From Silvania hatchlandensis (GTDB lineage: Bacteria; Pseudomonadota; Gammaproteobacteria; Enterobacterales; Enterobacteriaceae): DNA of 64,000 bases. A program made the position numbers and the translations under genes. The notes beneath the pieces were generated by a model. The model saw only the letters and a program-made list of their open reading frames with translations, searched no databases and was not told where the DNA came from. Shown here piece by piece: positions 8,808 through 20,438 of this stretch. Every line of letters starts with the position of its first letter. Positions within the stretch are counted from its first letter, which is position 1. The stretch covers positions 59,752-123,751 of the forward strand of contig NZ_JAMGZK010000039.1 of the NCBI RefSeq assembly GCF_025564065.1, written 5' to 3'.

Positions 8808-8850
8808 TGCGAATCACAGATAAAGCTTGTGATACGCATCGGCTTTTTTG
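8808..8850 (+). terminator. Probable terminator of the 525-residue gene
   Basis: An interrupted stem (GCGAATCACA with TGTGATACGC, one A-A mismatch) is followed by a stretch ending in six T. A second hairpin (GGTGACG with CGTCACC, 8856-8876) next to it may serve the convergent actP gene. Confidence 0.55.
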
Positions 8851-8923
8851 GTTCCGGTGACGTGATAAACGTCACCAGAAGGGGAAAAAAGTGTGATCCC
8901 CGACCAGCGGCCGGGGAGGGGGA

Positions 8924-10887
<1,964 letters not shown>

Positions 10888-10929
10888 AGAGTCTCCAGCG
10901 TTTTTTGTAGGGTAGTGGTTTTTATTATT

Positions 10930-10991
10930 CCCTCTCCCCGGAAGGAGAGGGTGAGGGCGAGGACATCAGACCCTCTCCCAGGGGGAGAGGG
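10930..10991. repeat. Palindromic CCCTCTCC-type repeat, copy 2, between acs and yjcH
   Basis: Two hairpins in tandem (10930-10951 and 10971-10991), each CCCTCTCCC with its complement. They lie inside the acs-yjcH-actP operon, where they could lower or stabilise distal message. Confidence 0.65.
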
Positions 10992-11003
10992 AGAAAAACG
11001 GTA

Positions 11004-12962
11004 TTACGACGGCATGGCGATGGCTTGCTTCTCTTCAAGCAGTTTTTCCACCACACCTGGATCGGCCAGGGTTGAGGTATCGCCCAGGTTACTGGTATCG
11101 CCCGCGGCGATTTTGCGCAGGATACGGCGCATGATCTTGCCGGAGCGGGTTTTTGGCAGTGAGTCGGTCCAGTGCAGCACGTCAGGAGTGGCTAGCGGGC
11201 CGATCTCTTTACGCACCCAGTTACGCACTTCGGTATACAGCGCTGGCGACGGCTCTTCGCCGTGGTTCAGGGTGACGTAGGCGTAGATCGCCTGGCCTTT
11301 AATGTTGTGCGGAATGCCGACCACGGCTGCTTCGGCAATCTTCGGATGCGACACCAGCGCTGATTCAATTTCTGCGGTTCCCAGACGGTGGCCGGAGACG
11401 TTCAGCACGTCATCCACGCGTCCGGTGATCCAGTAGTAACCGTCCTCATCCCGGCGCGCGCCGTCGCCGCTGAAGTACATGTTTTTAAAGGTGGAGAAGT
11501 AGGTCTGCTCGAAGCGGTCATGATCGCCAAACAGGGTGCGCGCCTGACCCGGCCAGGAGTCGGTGATCACCAGGTTGCCTTCGTTGACGCCCTCCAGCGG
11601 AGTGCCTTCGTTATCCACCAGCGCAGGCTGGACGCCAAAGAACGGACGGGTTGCAGAACCGGCTTTCAGCTGGGTGGCGCCGGGCAGCGGGGTGATCATA
11701 AAGCCGCCGGTCTCGGTCTGCCACCAGGTATCCACCACCGGGCACTTCTCGTTGCCGATCTTCTTCCAGTACCACTCCCAGGCTTCCGGGTTGATCGGCT
11801 CGCCCACGGAACCGAGGATGCGCAGGGAAGAGCGGTCGGTGCCTTCGATGGCCTTATCGCCCTCGGCCATCAGCGCGCGGATGGCGGTTGGCGCAGTGTA
11901 GAGAATATTGACCTGGTGTTTGTCCACCACCTGGCTCATTCGCGCCGGAGTTGGCCAGTTGGGTACGCCTTCAAACATCAGGGTCGTGGCGCCGCAGGCC
12001 AGCGGGCCGTACAGCAGATAGCTGTGACCGGTGACCCAGCCCACATCGGCGGTACACCAGTAGATATCACCCTGATGGTAATCAAAGACATATTTAAAGG
12101 TGGTCGCGGCATACACCAGATAGCCGCCGGTGGTATGCAGAACGCCTTTCGGTTTGCCGGTGGAGCCCGAGGTATACAGGATAAAGAGTGGATCTTCTGC
12201 GTTCATTGCTTCCGGCTGGTGCTGGTCGCTGGCTTGCTCAATCAGGTCGCTCCACCACAGGTCGCGTCCCTCATGCCATTCCACGGCGTTGCCGGTACGT
12301 TTGAGCACAATCACGCTGTTAACGCTGTTCACATTCGGGTTTTTCAGCGCGTCATCGACGTTTTTCTTCAGCGGAACCGCGCGACCGGCACGCACGCCTT
12401 CATCGGCGGTAATCACCAGTTTTGAGCTGGAGTCGATAATGCGTCCGGCGACCGCTTCCGGCGAGAACCCGCCGAAGATCACTGAATGCACGGCACCGAT
12501 GCGGGCACACGCCAGCATTGCCACGGCGGCTTCCGGCACCATTGGCATGTAAATCGCGACGACATCGCCTTTTTTGATGCCTTGCGCCAGCAGCACGTTG
12601 GCAAAGCGGCAGACGTCGCGGTGCAGTTCACGGTAGGTAATATGCTTGCTCTGGGTGGCGTCATCGCCTTCCCAGATAATGGCCGTCTGGTCGCCGCGCT
12701 CGGCGAGATGGCGATCCAGGCAGTTGGCGGCCAGGTTCAGGGTACCGTCTTCATACCATTTAATAGAGACGTTACCGGGGGCAAAAGAGGTGTTCTTAAC
12801 CGTTTTATAGGGGGTAATCCAATCGAGGATTTTGCCCTGTTCGCCCCAGAAGGCGTCAGGATTGCTGATGGATTGCTGATATTGCTCCTGGTATTGCTCC
12901 GGATTGATCAGGCAACGGTCCGCAATATTGGCGGGAATGTCGTGTTTGTGGACTTGGCTCAT
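11004..12962 (-). CDS. acs: Acetyl-CoA synthetase (AMP-forming)
   Basis: This 652-residue cytoplasmic enzyme converts acetate, ATP and CoA to acetyl-CoA, AMP and pyrophosphate. The adenylate-forming P-loop [11 protein letters not shown] lies near residue 262, and the C-terminal PKTRSGK motif carries Lys609, the lysine whose acetylation switches the enzyme off in E. coli and Salmonella. Length and both motifs match E. coli Acs. The ribosome site is AAGGAG. It is the first gene of acs-yjcH-actP. In E. coli transcription depends on CRP and IHF/Fis during the acetate switch. Confidence 0.97.
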   Translation of the reverse strand: MSQVHKHDIPANIADRCLINPEQYQEQYQQSISNPDAFWGEQGKILDWITPYKTVKNTSFAPGNVSIKWYEDGTLNLAANCLDRHLAERGDQTAIIWEGDDATQSKHITYRELHRDVCRFANVLLAQGIKKGDVVAIYMPMVPEAAVAMLACARIGAVHSVIFGGFSPEAVAGRIIDSSSKLVITADEGVRAGRAVPLKKNVDDALKNPNVNSVNSVIVLKRTGNAVEWHEGRDLWWSDLIEQASDQHQPEAMNAEDPLFILYTSGSTGKPKGVLHTTGGYLVYAATTFKYVFDYHQGDIYWCTADVGWVTGHSYLLYGPLACGATTLMFEGVPNWPTPARMSQVVDKHQVNILYTAPTAIRALMAEGDKAIEGTDRSSLRILGSVGEPINPEAWEWYWKKIGNEKCPVVDTWWQTETGGFMITPLPGATQLKAGSATRPFFGVQPALVDNEGTPLEGVNEGNLVITDSWPGQARTLFGDHDRFEQTYFSTFKNMYFSGDGARRDEDGYYWITGRVDDVLNVSGHRLGTAEIESALVSHPKIAEAAVVGIPHNIKGQAIYAYVTLNHGEEPSPALYTEVRNWVRKEIGPLATPDVLHWTDSLPKTRSGKIMRRILRKIAAGDTSNLGDTSTLADPGVVEKLLEEKQAIAMPS

Positions 12963-13382
12963 GGCTTTTGTTCTCCTTGTTGAATGTTAATAATATGTCG
13001 CATAAAAGTTAATTACAGAGGGCTGGTCAGCTTTGTTTACTATTTGGGCGGCAGATCACGAGAAAATTGTGGAGTTCAAAAAATAAGCAAATGACACTTT
13101 CAAGAAAAATAATTGCCTAAAACGATTATTTACATTTGTGGATAAAAAAGGGTTTTTATAACAAAAGGTTATTAACCATGACTAATATAAATTAGCGTAA
13201 TAACCTCATTTGTCAGTCAAATGCCTTGTTGTTAAAGGCTTGCGCAGCATGCCGTGCAAATGGTACTGATACGGCGCGTTAAAAAACCCCATAAATGAAC
13301 GCAACACAATTCATACCCTTTCAGTATGTGTCGTCCCCGCCGTTTTACGAGTACGAACACTTCATTGAGGAAGTCTCTTGTT
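12963..13382. promoter_or_regulatory. Divergent acs / gltP regulatory region
   Basis: A 420-bp AT-rich region between diverging genes. The part next to acs closely resembles what I recall of the E. coli acs P2 region, including a weak CRP-like half site (CGTGATCTGCC on the minus strand, near 13050-13063). In E. coli the nrf operon lies between acs and gltP; here there is no nrf sequence. A short hairpin-forming run is near 13155-13180. The gltP promoter could not be pinned down. Confidence 0.5.
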
Positions 13383-14696
13383 ATGAAAAATTTGAAAGTC
13401 AGCCTGGCCTGGCAAATTTTGCTGGCCCTTGTGCTGGGTATCTTGCTGGGTAGTTATCTGCATTATCACAGCGACAGCCGTGAATGGCTGGTCGTGAATA
13501 TGCTGTCGCCTGCAGGCGATATCTTTATCCACCTGATTAAAATGATTGTTGTCCCGATTGTGATTTCGACGCTGGTGGTCGGCATTGCAGGGGTGGGCGA
13601 TGCGAAGCAGCTTGGGCGTATCGGCGCGAAAACTATCCTTTATTTCGAAGTGATCACTACGGTGGCGATCGTTCTCGGCATCACGCTGGCGAACGTCTTC
13701 CAGCCAGGCTCGGGCATTGATATGTCGCAGCTGGCGACGGTGGATATTTCGAAATACCAAAGCACCACGGCGGACGTGCAGAGCCACGCGCATGGCCTGA
13801 TGGGCACCATCCTGTCACTGGTTCCGACCAACATTGTGGCGTCGATGGCGAAGGGCGAGATGCTGCCGATCATCTTCTTCTCGGTGCTGTTTGGTCTGGG
13901 GCTTTCCTCCCTGCCGGCGACGCATCGCGAACCGCTGGTGACCGTGTTCCGTTCTATTTCCGAAACCATGTTTAAAGTCACCCACATGGTGATGCGCTAT
14001 GCGCCAGTGGGCGTGTTTGCGTTAATTGCCGTTACTGTGGCGAACTTCGGTTTTGCTTCCCTGTGGCCGCTGGCGAAGCTGGTTCTGCTGGTGCACTTCG
14101 CGATCCTGTTCTTCGCGCTGGTGGTGCTGGGACTGGTGGCACGGATTTGTGGCCTGAGCATCTGGATTTTGATCCGCATCCTGAAAGACGAGCTGATTCT
14201 GGCGTACTCCACCGCCAGCTCCGAGAGCGTGCTGCCGCGTATTATTGAGAAGATGGAAGCCTATGGGGCGCCTGCGTCGATCACCAGCTTCGTGGTGCCG
14301 ACCGGTTACTCGTTCAACCTTGATGGTTCGACGCTGTACCAGAGTATTGCCGCTATCTTTATTGCCCAGCTGTACGGGATCGATCTCTCCCTGTGGCAGG
14401 AAATCGTCCTTGTGCTGACCTTAATGGTGACGTCGAAGGGGATTGCCGGTGTGCCGGGTGTCTCGTTTGTGGTACTGCTGGCAACGCTCGGTAGCGTAGG
14501 CATTCCGCTGGAAGGGCTGGCGTTTATCGCCGGTGTTGACCGTATTCTCGACATGGCGCGTACCGCGCTGAACGTGGTCGGCAACGCGCTGGCGGTGCTG
14601 GTGATTGCCAAATGGGAACACCAGTTCGACAGCAAGAAAGCGCGGGCTTATGAACGTGAAATACTGGGCCGCTTCGATAAGACGGCGGATCAGTAA
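13383..14696 (+). CDS. gltP: Glutamate/aspartate:proton symporter GltP
   Basis: This 437-residue dicarboxylate/amino acid:cation symporter imports L-glutamate and L-aspartate with protons. The length equals that of E. coli GltP. The family hallmarks are present: a serine-rich reentrant stretch (STASSESVLPRI), and later GYSFNLDGSTLY and the region around GVPGVSFV. The ATG at 13383 is chosen over an in-frame ATG 57 bases upstream because the protein then begins with the conserved MKNLKVSLAW. It is divergent from acs and convergent with yjcO. Confidence 0.95.
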   Translation: MKNLKVSLAWQILLALVLGILLGSYLHYHSDSREWLVVNMLSPAGDIFIHLIKMIVVPIVISTLVVGIAGVGDAKQLGRIGAKTILYFEVITTVAIVLGITLANVFQPGSGIDMSQLATVDISKYQSTTADVQSHAHGLMGTILSLVPTNIVASMAKGEMLPIIFFSVLFGLGLSSLPATHREPLVTVFRSISETMFKVTHMVMRYAPVGVFALIAVTVANFGFASLWPLAKLVLLVHFAILFFALVVLGLVARICGLSIWILIRILKDELILAYSTASSESVLPRIIEKMEAYGAPASITSFVVPTGYSFNLDGSTLYQSIAAIFIAQLYGIDLSLWQEIVLVLTLMVTSKGIAGVPGVSFVVLLATLGSVGIPLEGLAFIAGVDRILDMARTALNVVGNALAVLVIAKWEHQFDSKKARAYEREILGRFDKTADQ

Positions 14697-14705
14697 GACA
14701 GAACC

Positions 14706-14730
14706 ATCCTCTCCCCCCAGGGGAGAGGAT
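14706..14730. terminator. Palindrome between convergent gltP and yjcO
   Basis: A perfect 11-bp stem (ATCCTCTCCCC with GGGGAGAGGAT) around CCA. It belongs to the CCCTCTCC repeat family but sits exactly where both convergent genes end. There is no T-run, so it may rather protect 3' ends. Confidence 0.55.
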
Positions 14731-14736
14731 GGGACA

Positions 14737-15411
14737 TTACTCCCCGCTTAACGTCTCAAACTCTTCGCATCCTGTATCAAACCCTTCGCTACAGCTCAGA
14801 TTTAACCAGTACAGCGCTTTCTGTTTATTGGGGGTGATAAACCCAACTTCCCCCTGCTGAAACACTTTACCCGCCCAGTACTCCGCATAGCCCGTGCGCG
14901 AGAGGGTGGAACTGCGCTTAAACCAGGTGGTGGCCTGGGCGTCATCCTGGGCGACTTCCACGCCGTTGGCATAGATCAGCCCCAGCAGCAGCTGCGCATC
15001 CACCGCGGCGTCATCCTCGGTGTTTTCTGCGGCTTTCTCCAGCAGGCTCAGCGCCTGCGGGTAGTCGGTTTTACCGGCCTGGGTATTCACCAGCAGTCGC
15101 GCCAGCATCACCGCGCCCGGCGCGCTGCCCGCCACCATCGCCTGCTGCGCCAGCCCCTTCGCCTGGACCAGATCGCCATGCTTAAACTTGATTTGCGACA
15201 GCAGCGCCATGGCGTCGACGTCACCGCCGGTGGCTGCTTTTTCGGCCCACTGTTCGGCCTGCTTATCATCGCCGGAGCTGTAATAGGTTTCGGCCAAATA
15301 ATACTGGGCGCGGCTGTCACCGGCCTGGGCCTGTGCCAGGTACGGACTGCCAATCTCCTCGGCAAATGCCTGTGAGGATAAAAGTAACAACAAGAGATAA
15401 AGAGGTTTCAT
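14737..15411 (-). CDS. yjcO: Sel1-repeat periplasmic protein YjcO
   Basis: A 224-residue protein with a signal peptide (residues 1-17, ending AFA) and several Sel1/TPR-like helical repeats (for example AQYYLAETYYSSGDDKQAEQWAEKAA). Such repeats usually mediate protein contacts. It matches E. coli YjcO in position (next to fdhF and convergent with gltP) and in type. Function unknown. Confidence 0.85.
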   Translation of the reverse strand: MKPLYLLLLLLSSQAFAEEIGSPYLAQAQAGDSRAQYYLAETYYSSGDDKQAEQWAEKAATGGDVDAMALLSQIKFKHGDLVQAKGLAQQAMVAGSAPGAVMLARLLVNTQAGKTDYPQALSLLEKAAENTEDDAAVDAQLLLGLIYANGVEVAQDDAQATTWFKRSSTLSRTGYAEYWAGKVFQQGEVGFITPNKQKALYWLNLSCSEGFDTGCEEFETLSGE

Positions 15412-15500
15412 ATGCTTTTTTCGTCTGGGTACATTGCGCGAGTATAAGCGCGGTACGAGAAGAAAAAAAAGTGTCTTAGTCCCTCAACATCTAATAAGCC

Positions 15501-15523
15501 GGGCGGGTGATCCCGCCCCTTTT
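15501..15523. terminator. Hairpin between fdhF and yjcO
   Basis: A 7-bp GC stem (GGGCGGG with CCCGCCC) around TGAT has a five-T run on the plus-strand side. It lies 24 bases past the fdhF stop codon. In the fdhF direction the T-run precedes the stem, so its strength as an fdhF terminator is doubtful. Confidence 0.4.
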
Positions 15524-15546
15524 TCCCGCTTTCCATTCATTAATTG

Positions 15547-17694
15547 TCAGCCCATCGCGGTTTCGCGTAAGCGGTTTTTGAGCTGGGTATACTCCTCGAT
15601 AACATATTGCTCAGCGGAAGACTGATCGGCGATAGGTTCTACGCGCACGGCACAATATTTATATTCCGGCGTTTTGGTTATCGGGCTTAAGTTTTCCGTC
15701 ACCAGCTCGTTGCAGGCGCCAATCCACCACTGGTAGGTCATGTACACGGCCCCAGGGTTTGTCCGATCGCTAACCTGAGCCCGGGTGATGACCCGGCCTT
15801 TGCGCGAATTGACCCACACCAGCGCCTCATCCTCAACGCCGAGGCGTGCAGCATCGTCGGTGTTGATCTGCACATAGCCGGGTTCATCGGCCAGCGTTGA
15901 GAGGGCCGCGCAGTTGCCGGTCATCGAGCGACAGGAGTAATGCCCCACCTCGCGCACGGTAGAGAGCACCAGCGGATAGTCAGCATCGAGCTTATCCCTC
16001 GGTGCCATCCAGTCGCAGGTGAAGAACTGCGCCAGCCCGTTCGGGGTGTCGAAGCGCTCTTCGAACAGGAACGAGGTTCCCTGGTCGTCCAGGGATTCAT
16101 CCCGGCACGGCCACTGGATATACCCCAGCTCACCCATTTTGTCGTAGGTTGCGCCTTTAAACCCCGGGCACAGCTGGCGCAGTTCATCCCAGATCTGCTG
16201 GGTGTTGTCGTAGTGCATCGGATAGCCCATCCGGGTGGCGATCTCACTGATAATCTGCCAGTCGGTTTTCAGGTCCCACTGGGGCTCTACCGCTTTAAAG
16301 AAGCGCTGGAAGCCACGGTCTGCGGCGGTATAAACTCCTTCATGCTCGCCCCACGAGGTGGACGGCAGGACAACATCCGCCACTGCCGCGGTTTTGGTCA
16401 TAAAGATGTCCTGCACAATCACCAGCTCCAGGTCATCAAAGGCTTTACGCACCGCCGACAGCTCGGCATCGGTTTGCAGCGGATCTTCCCCCATGATGTA
16501 CGCCGCGCGCACCTCTCCGTGCGCAACGCGGTGCGGCAGCTCGCTGATGCGATACCCGGTATGCGCAGGCAGGCTCTCCACGCCCCAGGCGCTGGCGAAT
16601 TTCTTGCGGTTTTCCGGGGACTTCACAAACTGGTAGCCCGGGAAGGTATCCGGCAGGGCGCCCATATCGCAGGCACCCTGCACGTTATTTTGCCCGCGTA
16701 CCGGGTTGACCCCGACGTGGGCTTTGCCGAGATTGCCGGTCAGCATCGCGAGGCTGGTCAGCGAGCGTACGGTCTCCACCCCCTGCCAGAACTGGGTCAC
16801 GCCCATGCCCCACAGCAGCGTCGCGGTTTTGGCCCCGGCGTACAGGCGCGCCGCCTGGCGGATCTGCTGTGCGCTGACGCCGGTGACGGCCTCGACCGAC
16901 TCCGGCGTGTAGCCCTCGACTATTTGACGGTATTCATCAAAGCCTTCGGTGCGGGCCGCGATAAATGCCGGGTCATACAGCTTCTCGGCAATAATGACGT
17001 GGCCAATCGCATTCAGCAGGGCGATGTTCGACCCGTTGCGTAGCGCGATGTGCAGGTCGGCAATGCGCGCGCTTTCTATCCGGCGCGGATCGCAGACGAT
17101 AATTTTGGCCCCGTTGTGCTTCGCACGCAGAATATGGTTTGCGACGATAGGGTGCGAATCCGCCGGGTTATAGCCAAAAATGAACACCAAATCGGTGTTA
17201 TCAATCTCGTTGATGGCATTGCTCATAGCGCCATTACCGACCGACTGGTGCAGACCTGCAACCGAGGGGCCGTGTCAGACGCGCGCGCAGCAGTCGACGT
17301 TATTGGTACCAATAACGGCGCGGGCAAATTTTTGCATCAGATAGTTGGTTTCATTCCCGGTCCCGCGCGAGGAGCCGGTGGTCTGGATGGCATCCGGGCC
17401 GTACTGGTCCTTGATGTCGCTCAGGCGGCGGGCGACGTAGTCCAGCGCCTCGTCCCAGGAGACCGACTCCAGCTTGCCGCCGCGCGTGCGGCGGATCATC
17501 GGGGTTTTCAGGCGCGGGGTGAGGATCTGGGTATCGTTGATAAAATCCCAGCCGTAGTAGCCTTTCAGGCACAGTTTGCCCTGATTGGTTTTCCCTTCAG
17601 CGGCCTCTGCACGCACGATTTTGCCGTTTTCGACCACCAGGTTTATCTTGCAACCCGAGGCGCAATAGGGGCAAACCGTGATGACGTTTTTCAT
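15547..17694 (-). CDS. fdhF: Formate dehydrogenase H, selenocysteine-containing
   Basis: The catalytic subunit of the formate hydrogenlyase complex oxidises formate to CO2 in the cytoplasm. An in-frame TGA at codon 140 (17275-17277) is read as selenocysteine; reading through gives 715 residues, the E. coli FdhF length. N-terminal cysteines (CPYCASGCK near residue 8) bind a 4Fe-4S cluster, and the rest is a molybdopterin oxidoreductase fold. A SECIS-like hairpin follows the TGA and a sigma-54 promoter precedes the gene. By E. coli analogy FhlA and formate activate it in anaerobic growth. An automatic caller would split it into two genes, 139 and 559 residues long. Confidence 0.96.
17239..17277 (-). 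promoter_or_regulatory. fdhF SECIS element with the UGA codon
   Basis: Directly after the TGA (minus strand) is a hairpin with apical stem GGTTGCA/TGCACC and loop GGTC (17247-17263). This is almost identical to the E. coli fdhF element, including the bulged U and apical GU recognised by SelB. It supports selenocysteine insertion rather than a stop. Confidence 0.9.
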
Positions 17695-17737
17695 CGCTCT
17701 CGCTCCGGTAATTTAAAATAGGTGATTGTTTTTATTA

Positions 17738-17754
17738 TGCCGTCTTAATGCCAC
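17738..17754 (-). promoter_or_regulatory. Sigma-54 promoter of fdhF
   Basis: On the minus strand TGGCATTAAGACGGCAT gives GG-N10-GC, the exact -24/-12 spacing for sigma-54. It lies about 45-60 bases upstream of the fdhF start codon. FhlA sites would be expected further upstream, in 17780-17950; I could not identify them with confidence. Confidence 0.8.
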
Positions 17755-17956
17755 ATTCCTGTTGTGGGATCCCCCTGACTTTACGGGTGAATCCTGGTCA
17801 ATACCCTGACGGAAAGCAGGCAAGGGGCAAAATCCGTCTCTCTTTCAGGGTGGGGATGTGACGGCGGTTGAAGATCCGCGAGGGAAACGCCGTTTTGGCT
17901 GGAGGCTTGCACAGAATGGGCCAGACTGATCTTTACCCCTTCAATGGAAACCGGCA

Positions 17957-18688
17957 ATGAAACCCGCAATTCTGGTGGTTGATGACGACATCGCAGTCTG
18001 CGAGCTGTTACAGGACGTGCTCAACGAGCATGTCTTCACGGTTTACGTGTGCCATACCGGCCAGGATGCCCTGCGTCAGGCGCAGCAGGCACCGGAGATC
18101 GCGCTGGTGCTGCTGGATATGATGCTGCCGGATATTAACGGCCTGCAGGTACTGCAGCAGCTGCAAAAACAGCGCCCGGAGCTGCCGGTGGTGATGCTGA
18201 CCGGGCTGGGCAGTGAATCGGATGTGGTGGTAGGCCTGGAGATGGGCGCGGACGATTACATCGGCAAACCCTTTAACCCCCGGGTGGTGGTGGCGCGGGT
18301 CAAAGCCGTGCTGCGGCGCACCGGCGCGCTGGCGGCCGAGCCCGCAGTGACGCGGGCGGCGGGGTTAAGCTTTAACGGCTGGACGCTGGATACCGCCCGC
18401 TGTGAACTGGTGGATACCCAGCGCAGCGTGGTTGCTCTGACCCAGGGTGAGTACGGTTTACTGCTGGCGCTCACGCAAAATGCCCGCCGGGTACTGAGCC
18501 GCGAGCAGCTGCTGGAGCTGACCCACAGCGAAAGCGCGGAAGTATTTGACCGCACCATTGACGTGCTGATCATGCGCCTGCGGCGCAAAATTGAAATCAA
18601 CCCTCATCAGCCCCTGCTAATCAAAACCATTCGTGGGCTGGGCTACGTCTTTGCCGCCGACGTGCAGCACGGGGATCGGGCCGCCTAA
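17957..18688 (+). CDS. OmpR-type response regulator of the sugar module
   Basis: This 243-residue DNA-binding regulator has a receiver domain (residues 1-120) with Asp10-Asp11 acidic pocket, phosphoacceptor Asp54 (LLDMMLPD) and a lysine in GKPF. A winged helix-turn-helix of the OmpR/PhoB type follows (about 140-235). The ATG has a weak GGAAA ribosome site. No kinase gene is adjacent. The nearest is the hybrid kinase at 25746, on the same strand just beyond the sugar operon, so the two probably form one two-component system around their target. The gene is followed by the inverted repeat pair at 18721-19341. Confidence 0.85.
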   Translation: MKPAILVVDDDIAVCELLQDVLNEHVFTVYVCHTGQDALRQAQQAPEIALVLLDMMLPDINGLQVLQQLQKQRPELPVVMLTGLGSESDVVVGLEMGADDYIGKPFNPRVVVARVKAVLRRTGALAAEPAVTRAAGLSFNGWTLDTARCELVDTQRSVVALTQGEYGLLLALTQNARRVLSREQLLELTHSESAEVFDRTIDVLIMRLRRKIEINPHQPLLIKTIRGLGYVFAADVQHGDRAA

Positions 18689-18720
18689 GCCTAATGCTGA
18701 TCAGTTAAGCATTGATGATT

Positions 18721-18972
18721 GTTCCGTTCACTTTATGTTCAGCAGAATAGAGTAACTTCACGGCACGTGAACGTGGAAAGGGGGTCACCGCGACCCCCTT
18801 TCCAATCCCCGCGGCCCCGCGACGAAATCGGTGCTTCGCACTACGTTCACCTCACGACCTCCTGCCTGCGGTCGGCTTAACTCGACATCCTGTCTCGCGT
18901 CGCCTCTGTCCGCCATCCCTGGCGTCCAGCCCTTGTCATCCGGTCTCCGGTTCGCCGATTTCAGCGGGGACT
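18721..18972 (+). repeat. Dispersed hairpin-rich repeat, copy C
   Basis: It begins GTTCCGTTCACTTT, has GTGAACGTG at 18767-18775, then a strong hairpin (GGAAAGGGGGT ... ACCCCCTTTCC), and ends GCCGATTTCAGC. The ends match copies A and B while the middle differs. It lies between the convergent response-regulator and kinase genes, facing copy B tail to tail, 48 bases apart. Confidence 0.65.
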
Positions 18973-19020
18973 CAACACCCGTGCCCCATTCAGACCGCTG
19001 AGAAGGTGGAGGGAGCGTAA

Positions 19021-19341
19021 GTCCGGCTGAAAATCGCTGAGGCGTTGACCGCAGGCCGGGGCGAGGCGCAGGGATGCGCCGAGAGGGCGTGACCTACATG
19101 GATGTAGGATCACGGCCGACCCGAAGCCGAAGGGAATAAGCCGAAGACAAAATTGCCGGGAGCAATTTTGAATAGCGCTTGCGCTGGCCCCGAAGGGGTG
19201 AGCCCCATGGATGGGGCGAGTAATCCGCGCAGCGGCGATTTTCTGTGCCGGGAGCCGGGATTGTAAAGGGGGCGGCAACCCCCTTTACACGTTCACCGCA
19301 GCGCATCAGACAGGAAGCAGAGGATTAAGAGTGAACGGAAC
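19021..19341 (-). repeat. Dispersed hairpin-rich repeat, copy B
   Basis: Read on the minus strand this starts GTTCCGTTCACT, has GTGAACGTG after about 40 bases, the hairpin GTAAAGGGGGT...CCCCCTTTAC, and ends GCGATTTTCAGCCGGAC. It shares long blocks with copy A, including the CTACATCCATGTAG palindrome, but carries about 70 extra bases rich in small hairpins. The rest of the 18689-19427 gap holds copy C and short unassigned spacers; I see no gene there. Confidence 0.7.
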
Positions 19342-19427
19342 GGTTCCCCGCTTTCTTCAAAGGGTTTTGTAGTAAGTAAAATAACCAATAAAGAAGCGTG
19401 ATTTTGCTTAACTGACCAGCATAAATC

Positions 19428-20438
19428 CTAAGCCTGGCGGTTTTCGTCGATAAACAGCTGCAGCTCCGGCAGCGTTTTTGCTCCGTCGATGGCGTTGGCG
19501 GCCAGCAGGCTGGCACGGGCGCAGGCGTGGGCCATCTGGATGCTCTCCTGCAGCGACAGGGATTGATGGCAACCGTATAAGAACCCGGCGCAGAATGCAT
19601 CTCCCGCCCCAACGCTGCCGATAATCTCCTGCTGAGACAAGCGCCACGACGGGATCCAGATGCCCTCTTTCCCCGGCTCCTGACCCCATGCGCCTTCCGG
19701 GCAGTGGATCACCAGCCGCGCCTTCACCCCTTCCGCCAGCAGCAGCGCCGCGGCATCGGCAATGTGGGCGATATCCGGGGCATCGCTGCTATCACGCATC
19801 GGCAGGCCGCTAAATTCACCCGCCTCCAGCTCGTTAATCACCAGATAGTCGAGATGACGCAGGGCAGGGAGCACCAGCGGCTGGTAGCGGGGATCGCCTT
19901 TGCGCGACACCAGGTCGAGCGAGGTCTGATACCCCAGTTCGCGCATCTGTGCCAGCAGCCGCGCGCTGCGGGTGCCGAACTCCTCATCCGGCATATCCAG
20001 GCTGTCAAGCAGCAGCAAATAGCCCAGATGGAAGATCTTCATGCTGGCGTCGAGCCGGTCAAAGGCGGGCAGATCCAGCAGGCGGTTGGCCCCCGGCAGG
20101 TGGAAAAAGGTGCGCTGTCCGCTGGGATCGGTCATCACCTGCGACATTGAGGTCGGGGCGAAGGTGGTGCGCTGCACGCGCTGGCGGTTGACGTGATACT
20201 GGTCGAGCATCGCCAGAATGTAATCCCCGTCGTGATCGTCCCCCACCAGCCCGACGGCCTGTAGTGGGATGCCAACATGCATTTTGGCCAGCGTCAGCAG
20301 GACGTTAAGCGGGGCACCGCCGGTGGCGCGTTCGCTATGGGTAATCTCTGCCAGCCAGCCGCGCTCCGGCCACTGAACAATCTGGTGGACATGATCCACC
20401 AGCATATTGCCCGCGGCGATAATCCCCCGGCGTTCCAT
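19428..20438 (-). CDS. PfkB-family sugar kinase
   Basis: A 336-residue ribokinase-like carbohydrate kinase. The N-terminal region has the family substrate-binding pattern (GNMLVDHVHQI, TGGAPLN), and the C-terminal signature VGAGDAFCAGFLYG holds the catalytic aspartate and anion hole. It is the last gene of the sugar operon. Its ATG overlaps the aldolase stop by one base. In context it phosphorylates the ketose made by the D-lyxose isomerase-like protein before aldol cleavage. Which hydroxyl is phosphorylated is not evident. Confidence 0.85.
   Translation of the reverse strand: MERRGIIAAGNMLVDHVHQIVQWPERGWLAEITHSERATGGAPLNVLLTLAKMHVGIPLQAVGLVGDDHDGDYILAMLDQYHVNRQRVQRTTFAPTSMSQVMTDPSGQRTFFHLPGANRLLDLPAFDRLDASMKIFHLGYLLLLDSLDMPDEEFGTRSARLLAQMRELGYQTSLDLVSRKGDPRYQPLVLPALRHLDYLVINELEAGEFSGLPMRDSSDAPDIAHIADAAALLLAEGVKARLVIHCPEGAWGQEPGKEGIWIPSWRLSQQEIIGSVGAGDAFCAGFLYGCHQSLSLQESIQMAHACARASLLAANAIDGAKTLPELQLFIDENRQA

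Noticed and set aside
15940..17043. Long plus-strand frame opposite fdhF
   Set aside because: A shadow of fdhF codon bias; no domain or ribosome site.
17275..17277. TGA stop splitting fdhF into two genes
   Set aside because: It is codon 140, followed by a SECIS hairpin, and read-through gives the exact family length. It is a selenocysteine codon.
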